From Aquabacterium sp. (lineage in GTDB: Bacteria; Pseudomonadota; Gammaproteobacteria; Burkholderiales; Burkholderiaceae_C): a stretch of DNA of 64,000 nt. Below are positions 8,584 through 18,739 of the stretch, in pieces. The stretch spans positions 1-64,000 of the forward strand of contig NZ_JAUSAR010000155.1 of the NCBI RefSeq assembly GCF_030652515.1. Reading direction: 5' to 3'. Below the pieces are notes generated by a model. That model had not been told where the DNA came from. It saw only the letters and a list, made by a program, of their open reading frames with translations, and made no database searches. Position 1 is the stretch's first letter; every line of letters begins with the position of its first letter. A program made the position numbers and the translations under genes.

Positions 8584-9158
8584 CGCGGCTGCTGCTCCTG
8601 CCGGGTTGGCACGACTCCGGCCCGGGCCATTGGCAAAGCCGCTGGCCGCAGCTCCACGGGGAACAAGCCCGCTTCCTGAAAGTTGATCAGGACGACTGGG
8701 CCTGGCCCAAGCGTGGCGACTGGATGATGAACCTGGACGAGGCTTTGCTGGCCGACGCCGGTGATCCTGCCATCCTGATCGCCCACAGCCTGGGCTGCCA
8801 CCTGGTGGCGGCCTGGGCGGCGCATTCACGGCAAACGCAGCGGGTCAAAGGGGCCTGGCTGGTGGCGCCGCCCGACCTGGATGGCGAGTCCAATCCGGCC
8901 AGCGCCGCACCGCAATTGCACGGGTGGCGCAACGTGGTCCGTCAGCGTTTGCCGTTTCCGGCCTTGGTGCTGGCCTCGCGCACCGACCCCTACGCCGCGT
9001 TTGAGCGCAGCCAGGCGCTGGCCCAGGATTGGGGCGCTGAGCTGCGGGACCTGGGTGATGCCGGGCACGTCAACGAGGCCTCCGGGCACGGGGATTGGGC
9101 ACAGGGCTGGGTGGCCCTGCAAGGGGATGTTGCGAGGTGGTGCGCCACATCCCCATGA
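8580..9158 (+). CDS. RBBP9/YdeN-family serine hydrolase
   Basis: A 192-residue alpha/beta hydrolase of the RBBP9/YdeN type. The start motif is LLLLPGWHDSGPGHWQSRW, the nucleophile elbow AHSLGC carries Ser near residue 69, an Asp lies in SRTDPY and the catalytic His in DAGHVNEASG. Substrates of the family are unknown in bacteria. The start is GTG, overlapping the parA stop by four bases (GTGA), so translation is probably coupled to parA. A Shine-Dalgarno of its own is not evident. Confidence 0.9.
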   Translation: MTRLLLLPGWHDSGPGHWQSRWPQLHGEQARFLKVDQDDWAWPKRGDWMMNLDEALLADAGDPAILIAHSLGCHLVAAWAAHSRQTQRVKGAWLVAPPDLDGESNPASAAPQLHGWRNVVRQRLPFPALVLASRTDPYAAFERSQALAQDWGAELRDLGDAGHVNEASGHGDWAQGWVALQGDVARWCATSP

Positions 9159-9227
9159 ACCGGGGAGTGTTTTATGGTGGTGCATCAGTTACGCTCTGAA
9201 ACATACTCCCGCTCAGGAAATCACGCA

Positions 9228-10361
9228 ATGCAAACCACGTTCTGCCGTCTGGCCCTCCGTCCCTTGGCCGCTGCCATTGGCTTCGCCCTGTACGCATCGG
9301 CCAGCGCCCAGGTCGTGGAAACGCAATCTGTCAGCGCCACGGCTTCTTACAGCCTGGGTGGCAGCGCCACCGTGCCCCTGGCCGCCGCCTCGTCGGCCCC
9401 CAGCGTGTACAACGTGGATGTGCTCGATTTCCAGTACGGCAGCAACCAGTCGGGCATCCACACCTACGGTGGCCCTGACTCCACCTTCGGCAGCCGTTCG
9501 TCCGGCGCGGGTGTGTATGACGTGAACGGTCTGTTCTCGATCGTCCAGAACGTCACCAACAACACGGCGACCGCTCAGCGCGCGACCTTCAATTTCTTCA
9601 TCATCCCCGGTCTGTTGCAAAACGACATCCGCTCGAACATCACCGGTTCGCAGTACGTGTCTTCGGGCATCCAGTTCAATGTCAAGAGCAATGGCACCTC
9701 GGTGTGGGGCAGCAAGGCTGATCTGACCACCACGGCGGCGGGCACGTCGCTGCTGCTGTCGGGCCAGGATCTGTACACGCCAGCCTTGCCCTCGGGCGGC
9801 GGCAACCCCAGCACTTACACCATCGCTGGCGGCCTGTTCTCGATCGACCTGGGTGTGATCGGCGCGGGTGAAACCATTGCCCTGCAATACGACCTGCAAA
9901 CCTACGCCCGTGGTGATGCCACCGGCAATGGCAGCTTCACGGTGCCCGAGCAAACCATCACGGTGCCTGACCAGGTCGTCTTCGTGCCCGAGCAGCGCTA
10001 CACCGTGTACGACAACGGCAGTGGCTATGGCTACGGTGATGGCTATGGCGGCTACGGTGGTGGTTACGGCGCTTCGCACGAAGTGGTGATCCCCGAGCAC
10101 AATGAAGTGATCCCCGGCTACACCTACACGGTGGGCGGCCAGACCTTTGTGGACCAAGCCAGCGGCTCGCACGCCAGCAGCGGCGATCCGTTCGGCTTCG
10201 ACGGCTTCAGCGGTGGCGTCTATGACCTGGGCCAACAAGCCGGTCGTTTGCCGAACATCGTCACCTTCTCGGCCGTGCCTGAACCCGAAGGCTACGCTTT
10301 GGCCCTGGCCGGTTTCACCGTGCTGGGCCTGATGGCCCGCCGCCGTCGCCAGCCAGCCTGA
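9228..10361 (+). CDS. PEP-CTERM protein with a Gly/Tyr-rich segment
   Basis: A 377-residue exported protein. The signal peptide ends near ASASAQ. The body is beta-rich and Ser/Thr/Asn-rich. Near residues 240-305 there is an unusual low-complexity stretch: imperfect repeats of the type VPEQ-T-TVPDQ-VFVPEQ, then GYGYGDGYGGYGGGYG, then VVIPEHNEVIPGY. The C-terminus is the exosortase signal VPEPEGYALALAGFTVLGLMARRRR. AGGAAA lies before the ATG; an upstream in-frame GTG/ATG at 9174 would break the signal peptide. It sits between parA and parB, where such a gene is not expected. Confidence 0.87.
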   Translation: MQTTFCRLALRPLAAAIGFALYASASAQVVETQSVSATASYSLGGSATVPLAAASSAPSVYNVDVLDFQYGSNQSGIHTYGGPDSTFGSRSSGAGVYDVNGLFSIVQNVTNNTATAQRATFNFFIIPGLLQNDIRSNITGSQYVSSGIQFNVKSNGTSVWGSKADLTTTAAGTSLLLSGQDLYTPALPSGGGNPSTYTIAGGLFSIDLGVIGAGETIALQYDLQTYARGDATGNGSFTVPEQTITVPDQVVFVPEQRYTVYDNGSGYGYGDGYGGYGGGYGASHEVVIPEHNEVIPGYTYTVGGQTFVDQASGSHASSGDPFGFDGFSGGVYDLGQQAGRLPNIVTFSAVPEPEGYALALAGFTVLGLMARRRRQPA

Positions 10362-10369
10362 GCTGACGA

Positions 10370-10384
10370 CCCCGCTCAGCGGGG
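10370..10384. terminator. Hairpin between convergent genes
   Basis: CCCCGC-TCA-GCGGGG, a six-base-pair GC stem with a three-base loop, lies between the PEP-CTERM stop and the glycosyltransferase stop. There is no T-run on either side, so termination is only inferred from position. Confidence 0.4.
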
Positions 10385-10392
10385 GGCGGTCC

Positions 10393-11607
10393 TCAAGCCG
10401 CCCCGCTGCTGAGCAGTGACTCGAACTCGTCCACCAGGGCCAGCGTCTGGCCTTCGTGGGTGAAGTCTTTGTAGCGATCGGCCACGGCCTGCGCGGCTTG
10501 TGTTTGGCCTGGCGTGTTCAGCATCTGCTGGATCAAGGCCTTGAAATCAGTCGGCCGCTTGCGCTGCGCCGCGTTCACGCCCGCCCCGGTTTCTTCCACA
10601 CACCTCGCCATCAAAAACTGCTCGGCCTGCGTAGGCAGCAACAGCACCGGCACGCCCGCCAGCAGGGCCTGGGCCAGCGTGGCTTCGCCAGCGTGGCAGA
10701 CCACCAGTTGGCAGTCCGGGAAGGTCTGGCCCAGGTGGACCGGGCCGCTGGCGTAGTGGATGTTGGCGCTGACCACGGGGGGCGTCATGCCGCCCGCCAC
10801 TTCCGGCAGGTAGCACAAGGTGCGGCAACCCAATTGGTCGAGCGCCTTCAGCACGGCCGCGTGGTCGGGGTGGGCGCTGCGGACATAGGCGAACACACGC
10901 GGGCCATCGCCCGCGGGCCAGGTGGGCGCCTGGCCACCGCTGGGCAAGAAGGTGGGGCCGTGGTAATGCTCGCCCTCGGGCAGGGCGCCGCGCCGGTAGT
11001 GGTCCAACTCGGGCCAGGTGCACAGCAGCGGGCGCTCGCCGCGCAGGATGGTGGCCAGCCGTTCGATGGGTGGGGCGCCATTCATCTGCAACACGGTGTT
11101 GACGTTGCGCAGCACCTCGCCTTCGGAGTGCTCGACGCGGCCTTTTGGGATGGGCTCCCAGTCGCGGAACAAGGGCAGGGGGGCGGTGTCGGGCGGCAGG
11201 TAAAAGCCGATGCCGACGGTGGCCACGGGGATGCCCATGATGCGCGCGGCCAGGTAGGCGGTGGGCGCGTAGTCGGCCACCATCACGTCGGGTTGGGTCA
11301 GCTCCAGCACGGCCTTCCAGCCTTGTACCAGCGCGTTCAGGGCATCGACCCCGAAGTAGCCATTGGCCAGCAGGATCTCGGCCAGCGTGGCTTGCGGGTC
11401 GGGCAGGCCCATCACGCGGTGCATCCAGACCGGCGCCTGCAAGGTGCGCACCTTCAGGTCCTTCAGCAATTCATGCGTGTGGACCAGCTCGCGCAGCATC
11501 AGGTCCACGTGGTGACCCCGCCGCATCAACTCTTGCGTCAAAGGCTTGAGCCGACCAGCGTGCCCCAAACCACCGCCTAATTCCCAGGACAACAAAAAAC
11601 GGGCCAT
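10393..11607 (-). CDS. GT1-type glycosyltransferase (UGT/MGT-like)
   Basis: A 404-residue protein starting ARFLLSWELGGGLGHAGRLKPL, the GxGH(A/V)xR donor-site N-terminus typical of GT-B glycosyltransferases that transfer from UDP-sugars. The C-terminal half has VVCHAGEATLAQALLAGVPVLLLPTQAEQFL, the HxGxxT...P...Q nucleotide-sugar site. The acceptor is unknown; related bacterial enzymes glycosylate lipids or small molecules. The ATG at 11607 is chosen because it starts the Rossmann fold; a longer frame would overlap parB antisense. It is transcribed against parA and parB and separates them. Confidence 0.88.
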   Translation of the reverse strand: MARFLLSWELGGGLGHAGRLKPLTQELMRRGHHVDLMLRELVHTHELLKDLKVRTLQAPVWMHRVMGLPDPQATLAEILLANGYFGVDALNALVQGWKAVLELTQPDVMVADYAPTAYLAARIMGIPVATVGIGFYLPPDTAPLPLFRDWEPIPKGRVEHSEGEVLRNVNTVLQMNGAPPIERLATILRGERPLLCTWPELDHYRRGALPEGEHYHGPTFLPSGGQAPTWPAGDGPRVFAYVRSAHPDHAAVLKALDQLGCRTLCYLPEVAGGMTPPVVSANIHYASGPVHLGQTFPDCQLVVCHAGEATLAQALLAGVPVLLLPTQAEQFLMARCVEETGAGVNAAQRKRPTDFKALIQQMLNTPGQTQAAQAVADRYKDFTHEGQTLALVDEFESLLSSGAA

Positions 11608-11683
11608 GATCGGGGCGCTCCGTGCAAAGCGGAGCTGGGGCTGAGGAGCGGCCATTGTAGAAACTGAAGGACAATCCCGGCCT

Positions 11684-12586
11684 ATGGCGACCAAAAAATC
11701 CAAAGGCCTGGGTCTGGGCCTGGAGGCCCTGCTGGGCCCCAAAGTCAGCGACACCCCGGCGGCTCCCGCGGCCGAAGGCCCCCCCACGACCTTGAAGCTG
11801 TCGCTGATGCAGGCGGGCAAGTACCAGCCCCGCACGCGCATGGACGAAGGCTCGCTGTACGAGCTGGCCGAGAGCATCCGCACCCAGGGCATCATGCAGC
11901 CGATCCTGGTGCGGCCCATCGGCGAGGGGCGCTACGAGATCATCGCGGGTGAACGCCGCTCGCGCGCCGCCAAGCTGGCGGGCCTGACCGAAGTGCCGGT
12001 GCTGGTCAAAGATGTGCCCGACGAATCGGCCGCCGTGATGGCGCTGATCGAGAACATCCAGCGCGAAGATCTGAACCCGCTGGAAGAAGCGCAAGGCCTG
12101 CAACGCCTGACGCAGGAGTTCGGCATGACGCACGAACAGGCCGCGCAATCGGTGGGGCGCTCGCGCAGCGCCGCCAGCAACCTGCTGCGACTGCTGAACC
12201 TGGCCGACGCGGTGCAGGGCATGCTGATGGCCGGTGACATCGACATGGGCCACGCCCGCGCTTTGCTGTCGCTCGACAAGGCCCAGCAGGTCACCACCGC
12301 ACACGAGATCGCGGGCAAGAAGCTCAGCGTGCGCGATGCTGAAAAACTGGTCAACAAGCAGATCGGGGCAGGCCGACAGACGCCGCTGATGCGCATCAAG
12401 GGCGACAAGTCGCGCGACGTGCTGCGCCTGGAAGAAGAGCTGTCCGACCTGCTGACCGCGCAACTGGAGATCCGCGTCAAGAAGCGCACCAAGCGTGGCG
12501 AGCAGGGCGAGTTGGCCATCCAGTTCGGCAGCCTGGAAGAGCTCAACGGCTTGATCGACAAGCTGCGCGGCGGCCCACAGGCCTGA
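11684..12586 (+). CDS. parB: Chromosome partitioning protein ParB (Spo0J)
   Basis: A 300-residue ParB. The N-terminal KGLGLGLEALLG is the ParA-interacting start motif. The CTP-binding ParB/Sulfiredoxin domain carries YQPRTRMDE and GERRSRAA. The central HTH follows (TQEFGMTHEQAAQSVGRSRSAASNLLRLL). The C-terminal dimerisation part is at about 260-300. It binds the parS sites found 4-5 kb upstream in mnmG and rsmG and spreads as a CTP clamp. Divergent from the glycosyltransferase with 76 bases between, so it must have its own promoter, unlike the usual parAB operon. Confidence 0.97.
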   Translation: MATKKSKGLGLGLEALLGPKVSDTPAAPAAEGPPTTLKLSLMQAGKYQPRTRMDEGSLYELAESIRTQGIMQPILVRPIGEGRYEIIAGERRSRAAKLAGLTEVPVLVKDVPDESAAVMALIENIQREDLNPLEEAQGLQRLTQEFGMTHEQAAQSVGRSRSAASNLLRLLNLADAVQGMLMAGDIDMGHARALLSLDKAQQVTTAHEIAGKKLSVRDAEKLVNKQIGAGRQTPLMRIKGDKSRDVLRLEEELSDLLTAQLEIRVKKRTKRGEQGELAIQFGSLEELNGLIDKLRGGPQA

Positions 12587-12614
12587 CGCGCGCGCACGCC
12601 AAAACACGAGCTGC

Positions 12615-13361
12615 ATGGGGCCCTGGCCACTGCCCGCCTTGCTGAGCTGGGCCCTGGCCTGGGGCCTGTGCTTTGCCTTGCGCTGGGCCGGTGCGCCGCT
12701 GTGGGCGGTGCTGGCCTTGCCCACAGCGTTGGGCGCCTTGTTGGCCCTGCTGCCGAAAGTGGCCACCACACCCTGGCGGCGCGTGTTCGTGGCCGGTGGA
12801 TTTCCCTTGTCAGCGTTGGCCTTGGGGCAGGGCAGTGGCCTGCCCGCCTGGGCCTGGTTGGCGCCATTGGGCCTGCTGCTGCTGGCCTACCCCGTCAATG
12901 CCTGGCGCGATGCGCCGGTGTTCCCCACGCCGCGTGGCGCCTTGACCGATCTGCCCCAACACGCCCCTTTGCCCACCAACGCCCGCATCCTCGACGCCGG
13001 TTGCGGCATGGGCGATGGCCTGGCCGAGTTGCACCGCGCCTACCCGCTTGCCGAACTGCACGGCATCGAGTGGAGCTGGCCGTGGCGCCTGGTGTGTGGC
13101 CTGCGCTGCCCCTGGGCCAGCGTGCGCCGTGCCGACATGTGGGCGGCCGATTGGTCGGGCTTTGACATGGTCTACCTGTTCCAGCGCCCAGAGTCCATGC
13201 CCCGCGCGGTGGACAAGGCCCGCCGTGAACTCAAGCCCGGCGCCTGGCTGGTCAGCCTGGAGTTCGAGGCGGTGGATGCCAGCGGTGTGCCGCTCAAGCC
13301 GCAGGCCCGTTTGACGCTGGAAGGCGGGCGGCCCGTGTGGATGTACCGGCCCACGCTGTGA
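12615..13361 (+). CDS. Membrane-anchored class I SAM-dependent methyltransferase
   Basis: A 248-residue protein. The first 95 residues are three or four hydrophobic helices rich in Leu, Ala and Trp. Then follows a compact Rossmann methyltransferase domain with motif I ILDAGCGMGDG near residue 117, LHGIEWSW (motif II) and DMVYLFQRPE (motif IV). Function and substrate are not known. It follows parB after 28 bases, so it may be co-transcribed with parB. Confidence 0.82.
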   Translation: MGPWPLPALLSWALAWGLCFALRWAGAPLWAVLALPTALGALLALLPKVATTPWRRVFVAGGFPLSALALGQGSGLPAWAWLAPLGLLLLAYPVNAWRDAPVFPTPRGALTDLPQHAPLPTNARILDAGCGMGDGLAELHRAYPLAELHGIEWSWPWRLVCGLRCPWASVRRADMWAADWSGFDMVYLFQRPESMPRAVDKARRELKPGAWLVSLEFEAVDASGVPLKPQARLTLEGGRPVWMYRPTL

Positions 13362-13424
13362 CGCGCGCCGGGCGGGCGTCTACACTGTGGTCTTGCCCCG
13401 CCAAATGACCCGATCAACGCCCCG

Positions 13425-13958
13425 ATGTCCCTGCCTTCCGACCCCGCCGCCGCTGACACGCCCGCGCCCTTGAGCACGCCGTTCACGCCCGAAGAGTTCC
13501 GCGCGGCCCTGGGCCAGTTCACCACCGGGGTGACCATCGTCACGGCCCGCACCCCCGAGGGCGTGCTGGTGGGCTTGACGGCCAACTCCTTCAACTCGGT
13601 GTCGCTGTCACCACCGCTGGTGCTGTGGAGCCTGGCGCGGCAATCGTCCTCCTTGCCCGCCTTCTTGTCGGCCACGCATTACGCCATCAACGTGCTCGCG
13701 GCCGACCAGCGGCAACTGGCCGAGCGTTTCGCGCGCAAAGGCATCGACCGTTTCGAGGGCGTGAAGTGGCGTGAGGGCCTGACCGGCGCCCCCGTGATCC
13801 CCGGGGCCGTGGCGGTGTTCGAGTGTGCGCACCGCAGCCACCACGACGCGGGCGACCACGTCATCTTCGTCAGTCAGGTGGCGCATTGCAACCGCCGGGT
13901 GGGCGCGGCGCCGCTGGTGTTCCACGGTGGGCGGTTTTTCAGCGACCTGAACTGGTGA
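13425..13958 (+). CDS. Flavin reductase family protein (FMN-binding split barrel)
   Basis: A 177-residue protein of the flavin-reductase-like family. Signatures are RAALGQFTTGVTIVTA, GLTANSFNSVSLSPPLVLWSLAR, VLAADQRQLAERFA and the AGDHVIFVSQV near the C-terminus. These enzymes reduce FMN/FAD with NAD(P)H, often for two-component monooxygenases; no partner oxygenase is nearby. The gene is convergent with the hybrid histidine kinase, with 24 bases between stops. Confidence 0.9.
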   Translation: MSLPSDPAAADTPAPLSTPFTPEEFRAALGQFTTGVTIVTARTPEGVLVGLTANSFNSVSLSPPLVLWSLARQSSSLPAFLSATHYAINVLAADQRQLAERFARKGIDRFEGVKWREGLTGAPVIPGAVAVFECAHRSHHDAGDHVIFVSQVAHCNRRVGAAPLVFHGGRFFSDLNW

Positions 13959-13982
13959 GCCGCCCGAGCTAGCCCCTTCGGC

Positions 13983-13985
<3 letters not shown>
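13956..13985. terminator. Hairpin spanning both convergent stop codons
   Basis: TGAGCCG (13956-13962) pairs with CGGCTCA (13979-13985). The two arms carry the stop codon of the flavin reductase gene and, in reverse, that of the histidine kinase gene. No T-run follows. It could act as a shared bidirectional terminator. Confidence 0.4.
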
Positions 13986-16103
<2,118 letters not shown>

Positions 16104-16184
16104 GGATCTGAAGGACAGACACCACCGGAGCTTGACAGCCGGGCCCCGGGAGGTGGTGTGCCCCGTGGCTCAGGCTCAACTGTC

Positions 16185-17357
16185 TCACACTTGCCGGGCA
16201 TCGGCCAAGGTGTTTGCCTGGGCGGTGGTGGTGGGGGCGACGGTGGCAGGGGCGAGTCGGGCCTCGGTGCGGTTGCGGCCCAGCGCCTTGGCGGCGTACA
16301 GGGCCTGGTCGGCGCGCTCCAGGGTTTCGCGCAGAGGCTCGCCGCTGGGGTGGTTGGTGAGTCCGGCCGAGAAGGTCACGGGCAGCCCGCTGGCGTCCAG
16401 CCCGTGCTGGTGGGTTCTCAGGCACTTGGCGATGCGCATGAGCGCGGCCTGGGCGCTGTCAGGGTGCTCGTTGGGCAGCAGGAGCAAGAACTCCTCACCG
16501 CCCCAGCGGGCCAGCACATCGGTCTTGCGCAGGGCTTGCAGGGCGGCCTCGGCGAACTCCTTGAGCACTTGGTCGCCCACGGCGTGGCCATGCTGGTCGT
16601 TGACGCGCTTGAAGTGGTCCAGGTCGATCAGGGCCAGGCAGAAAGGCTCGCCGCTGCGCAACTGCATCGCGGCTTCTTCCTCGATGCGCTGCTGCATGTG
16701 GCGACGGTTGACCAGGCGGGTCAGGTCGTCGCGCGAGGCGACCTCCTGCAGCAGGGCAAAGGCGTGGGCCAGTTCGCCCTTTTGCTCGATGAGACGCGCG
16801 CGCATCTGGCTGACGTAGTAGGCCACGCCCGACACGGCGGGCAGGGTGCCGGCGGCCAGCACGAAGCGGATGAACTCCAGTCGGGCGTCGATCCGCGGAT
16901 CGTGCAGGGCCATGCCGGCCATGATGACGCCCAGGCTGACGACGGTGAAGACGCCCAGGATCACCACCTCGCGAGCCTTCAGCGAGAACATGCCGAACAC
17001 CAGCACCAGGGCCACCAGCATCAGCACCGAGCTGCGCACCTCACCAGCGATCATGTAGGCCCACAGGATGGCGGCGGTGGCGTACAGGCATTGCGGCAGG
17101 TCCATGCCCGGGTTGCCCAGCCGCGATGACCAGTCCGTGCGCACCAGCACGTAGAACGTGGTCATGCCCACCCACATGTAGGCCAGCAGCCAAAGGCCTT
17201 GTTGGCGCACCACCAGGCCGATGTCGATGGCGAACAGCAGCAACAGCGAGCTGACGCTGTAGCCATAGAAGGCGATCATCGCCAGGGTCACGCGCAGGCG
17301 GACCTTGCGTTCGGTGCCCAGGACGAGATCGCCGATGCGGGTCAGGGCGGGGTGCAT
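16185..17357 (-). CDS. Membrane diguanylate cyclase (GGDEF) 1
   Basis: A 390-residue protein. The N-terminal 190 residues hold about six transmembrane helices (MASE-like sensor, not matched to a named type). A short coiled-coil linker leads into a GGDEF domain with DDLTRLVNRRH, DLDHFKRVND and the active site WGGEEF near residue 287. The allosteric I-site RKTD lies five residues before GGEEF, so product inhibition by c-di-GMP is expected. It is a tandem paralogue of the next gene with the same architecture and about 23 bases between them. Confidence 0.95.
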   Translation of the reverse strand: MHPALTRIGDLVLGTERKVRLRVTLAMIAFYGYSVSSLLLLFAIDIGLVVRQQGLWLLAYMWVGMTTFYVLVRTDWSSRLGNPGMDLPQCLYATAAILWAYMIAGEVRSSVLMLVALVLVFGMFSLKAREVVILGVFTVVSLGVIMAGMALHDPRIDARLEFIRFVLAAGTLPAVSGVAYYVSQMRARLIEQKGELAHAFALLQEVASRDDLTRLVNRRHMQQRIEEEAAMQLRSGEPFCLALIDLDHFKRVNDQHGHAVGDQVLKEFAEAALQALRKTDVLARWGGEEFLLLLPNEHPDSAQAALMRIAKCLRTHQHGLDASGLPVTFSAGLTNHPSGEPLRETLERADQALYAAKALGRNRTEARLAPATVAPTTTAQANTLADARQV

Positions 17358-17380
17358 GGATGGGGTCGTCGTGCCCCGCC

Positions 17381-18571
17381 TCAGCTCACGGTGTCGGAGG
17401 CGCTGGGCAGCGAAAGGGCTTCCTTGGCGGCTTGGCTGTCTTGCAGTTCGACGGGGCTGGCCTGGATGACGGTGCGATTACGCCCGTCGCGCTTGGCCTT
17501 GTAGAGCGCCTTGTCGGCACGCTCGATGCACACGTCCAGCCGCTCGTTGTCGCAGTAGCCGGTCAGGCCGGCCGAGAAGGTCGCTGTCAGGCCGGGCTGG
17601 CTGGGCGCCATGACGACGGTGGCCAGGTGGGTGCGGATGCGCTCCAGGCCGATGTTGGCCAGCGCGGGCGAGGTGTCGTTGAGCAGCAGCAGGAACTCTT
17701 CGCCGCCCCAGCGGGCCAGCACGTCGGTGTCGCGCATGACCTTTTGCGCTTCTTCGGCGAAGTGGCGCAGCACCTCGTCGCCCACGCCGTGGCCATAGGT
17801 GTCGTTGACGCGCTTGAAGTGGTCGATGTCCAGGATGGCCAGGCAGAAGCGGTGGTGGCCCGAACGCTCCAGGCGCTTTTGATGCTGGCCCAGCACGTCC
17901 AGCATGTGGCGGCGGTTGACCAGGCCGGTCAGCTCGTCGCGGGTGGCCAGCACCTGGATGCGGGTCAGGGCCTCGGCCAATTCATTCTTCTGCGCTTTCA
18001 GCTTCTCGCGCATGTTGCTCAGTTGCACCGCCAGCGACGAGATGGTGGGCACGATGGCCACGGTCATCCAGAAGTGGGCGAACTCCAGCTTGAAGGGGTA
18101 GTGGATCGGGTCGGTCTGGATCTTGATGGCCATGGCGATGCCCATGATGACCACGGTGTAGGCCCCGGCGATCATGGCGCCCTTGGCCTTGAGGTTGAAG
18201 ATGCCGAACACCAGCACCAGGGCCAGCAGCATCATGGTGGAGCCATGCACCGGCCCGGTCAGCGAATACGCCCCGACGATGATCGTCAACGAGGACAGGA
18301 TCTGCGGCAGGGTGAGCGAAGGATCTTTGAAGCGCAGGTTGATGCCCAAACGCAGCACCACGTACCAGTACACGACGTTGCCGATGCAGGCCGCGGACAG
18401 CAGCTTGGCGTCGTCCAGGTGCATGTAGCCGACGTAATAGGCGTAGACCTGCAGGCCGATGCACAGGAGGTAAACCGTGGCGGCCATGAGCGAGCGCTGG
18501 ATGCGCAGGCGCTGCTTGGGGTCTGCGCCGAACGCCGCGATGAAGAGCCACTTGAGTGCAGGTGATCTCAT
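17381..18571 (-). CDS. Membrane diguanylate cyclase (GGDEF) 2
   Basis: A 396-residue protein built like its downstream neighbour: six transmembrane helices in the first 190 residues, coiled-coil linker, then GGDEF. The catalytic motif is WGGEEF, preceded by the I-site RDTD with the normal five-residue spacing; DIDHFKRVND and DELTGLVNRRH are also present. Shared phrases such as LVALVLVFGMF/LLALVLVFGIF between the two membrane domains indicate tandem duplication. It produces c-di-GMP from two GTP. It is divergent from the cytochrome b561 gene. Confidence 0.95.
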   Translation of the reverse strand: MRSPALKWLFIAAFGADPKQRLRIQRSLMAATVYLLCIGLQVYAYYVGYMHLDDAKLLSAACIGNVVYWYVVLRLGINLRFKDPSLTLPQILSSLTIIVGAYSLTGPVHGSTMMLLALVLVFGIFNLKAKGAMIAGAYTVVIMGIAMAIKIQTDPIHYPFKLEFAHFWMTVAIVPTISSLAVQLSNMREKLKAQKNELAEALTRIQVLATRDELTGLVNRRHMLDVLGQHQKRLERSGHHRFCLAILDIDHFKRVNDTYGHGVGDEVLRHFAEEAQKVMRDTDVLARWGGEEFLLLLNDTSPALANIGLERIRTHLATVVMAPSQPGLTATFSAGLTGYCDNERLDVCIERADKALYKAKRDGRNRTVIQASPVELQDSQAAKEALSLPSASDTVS

Positions 18572-18683
18572 GGGGTTTACATGTTGTATGTAAGGGGTTT
18601 CGGCAGCAATCGGGCCAGCTTAAGGGCAATGTGAGGGTTCAAATTTCTTGAAATGGCGTGTTAACCGGGTTCAACCCCGGTGA

Positions 18684-18727
18684 TTGATCAGACGCTAAGC
18701 TGTCGCCATTGCCCCTCATCTGATCAA
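18684..18727. promoter_or_regulatory. Inverted repeat upstream of the cytochrome b561 operon
   Basis: TTGATCAGA (18684-18692) and TCTGATCAA (18719-18727) form a nine-base inverted repeat with a 26-base spacer, ending 12 bases before the b561 start. It may be an operator or an RNA structure in the leader. A second small hairpin, ACCGGG/CCCGGT, lies just before it. No regulator can be named. Confidence 0.35.
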
Positions 18728-18739
18728 AAGGCCACGAAC

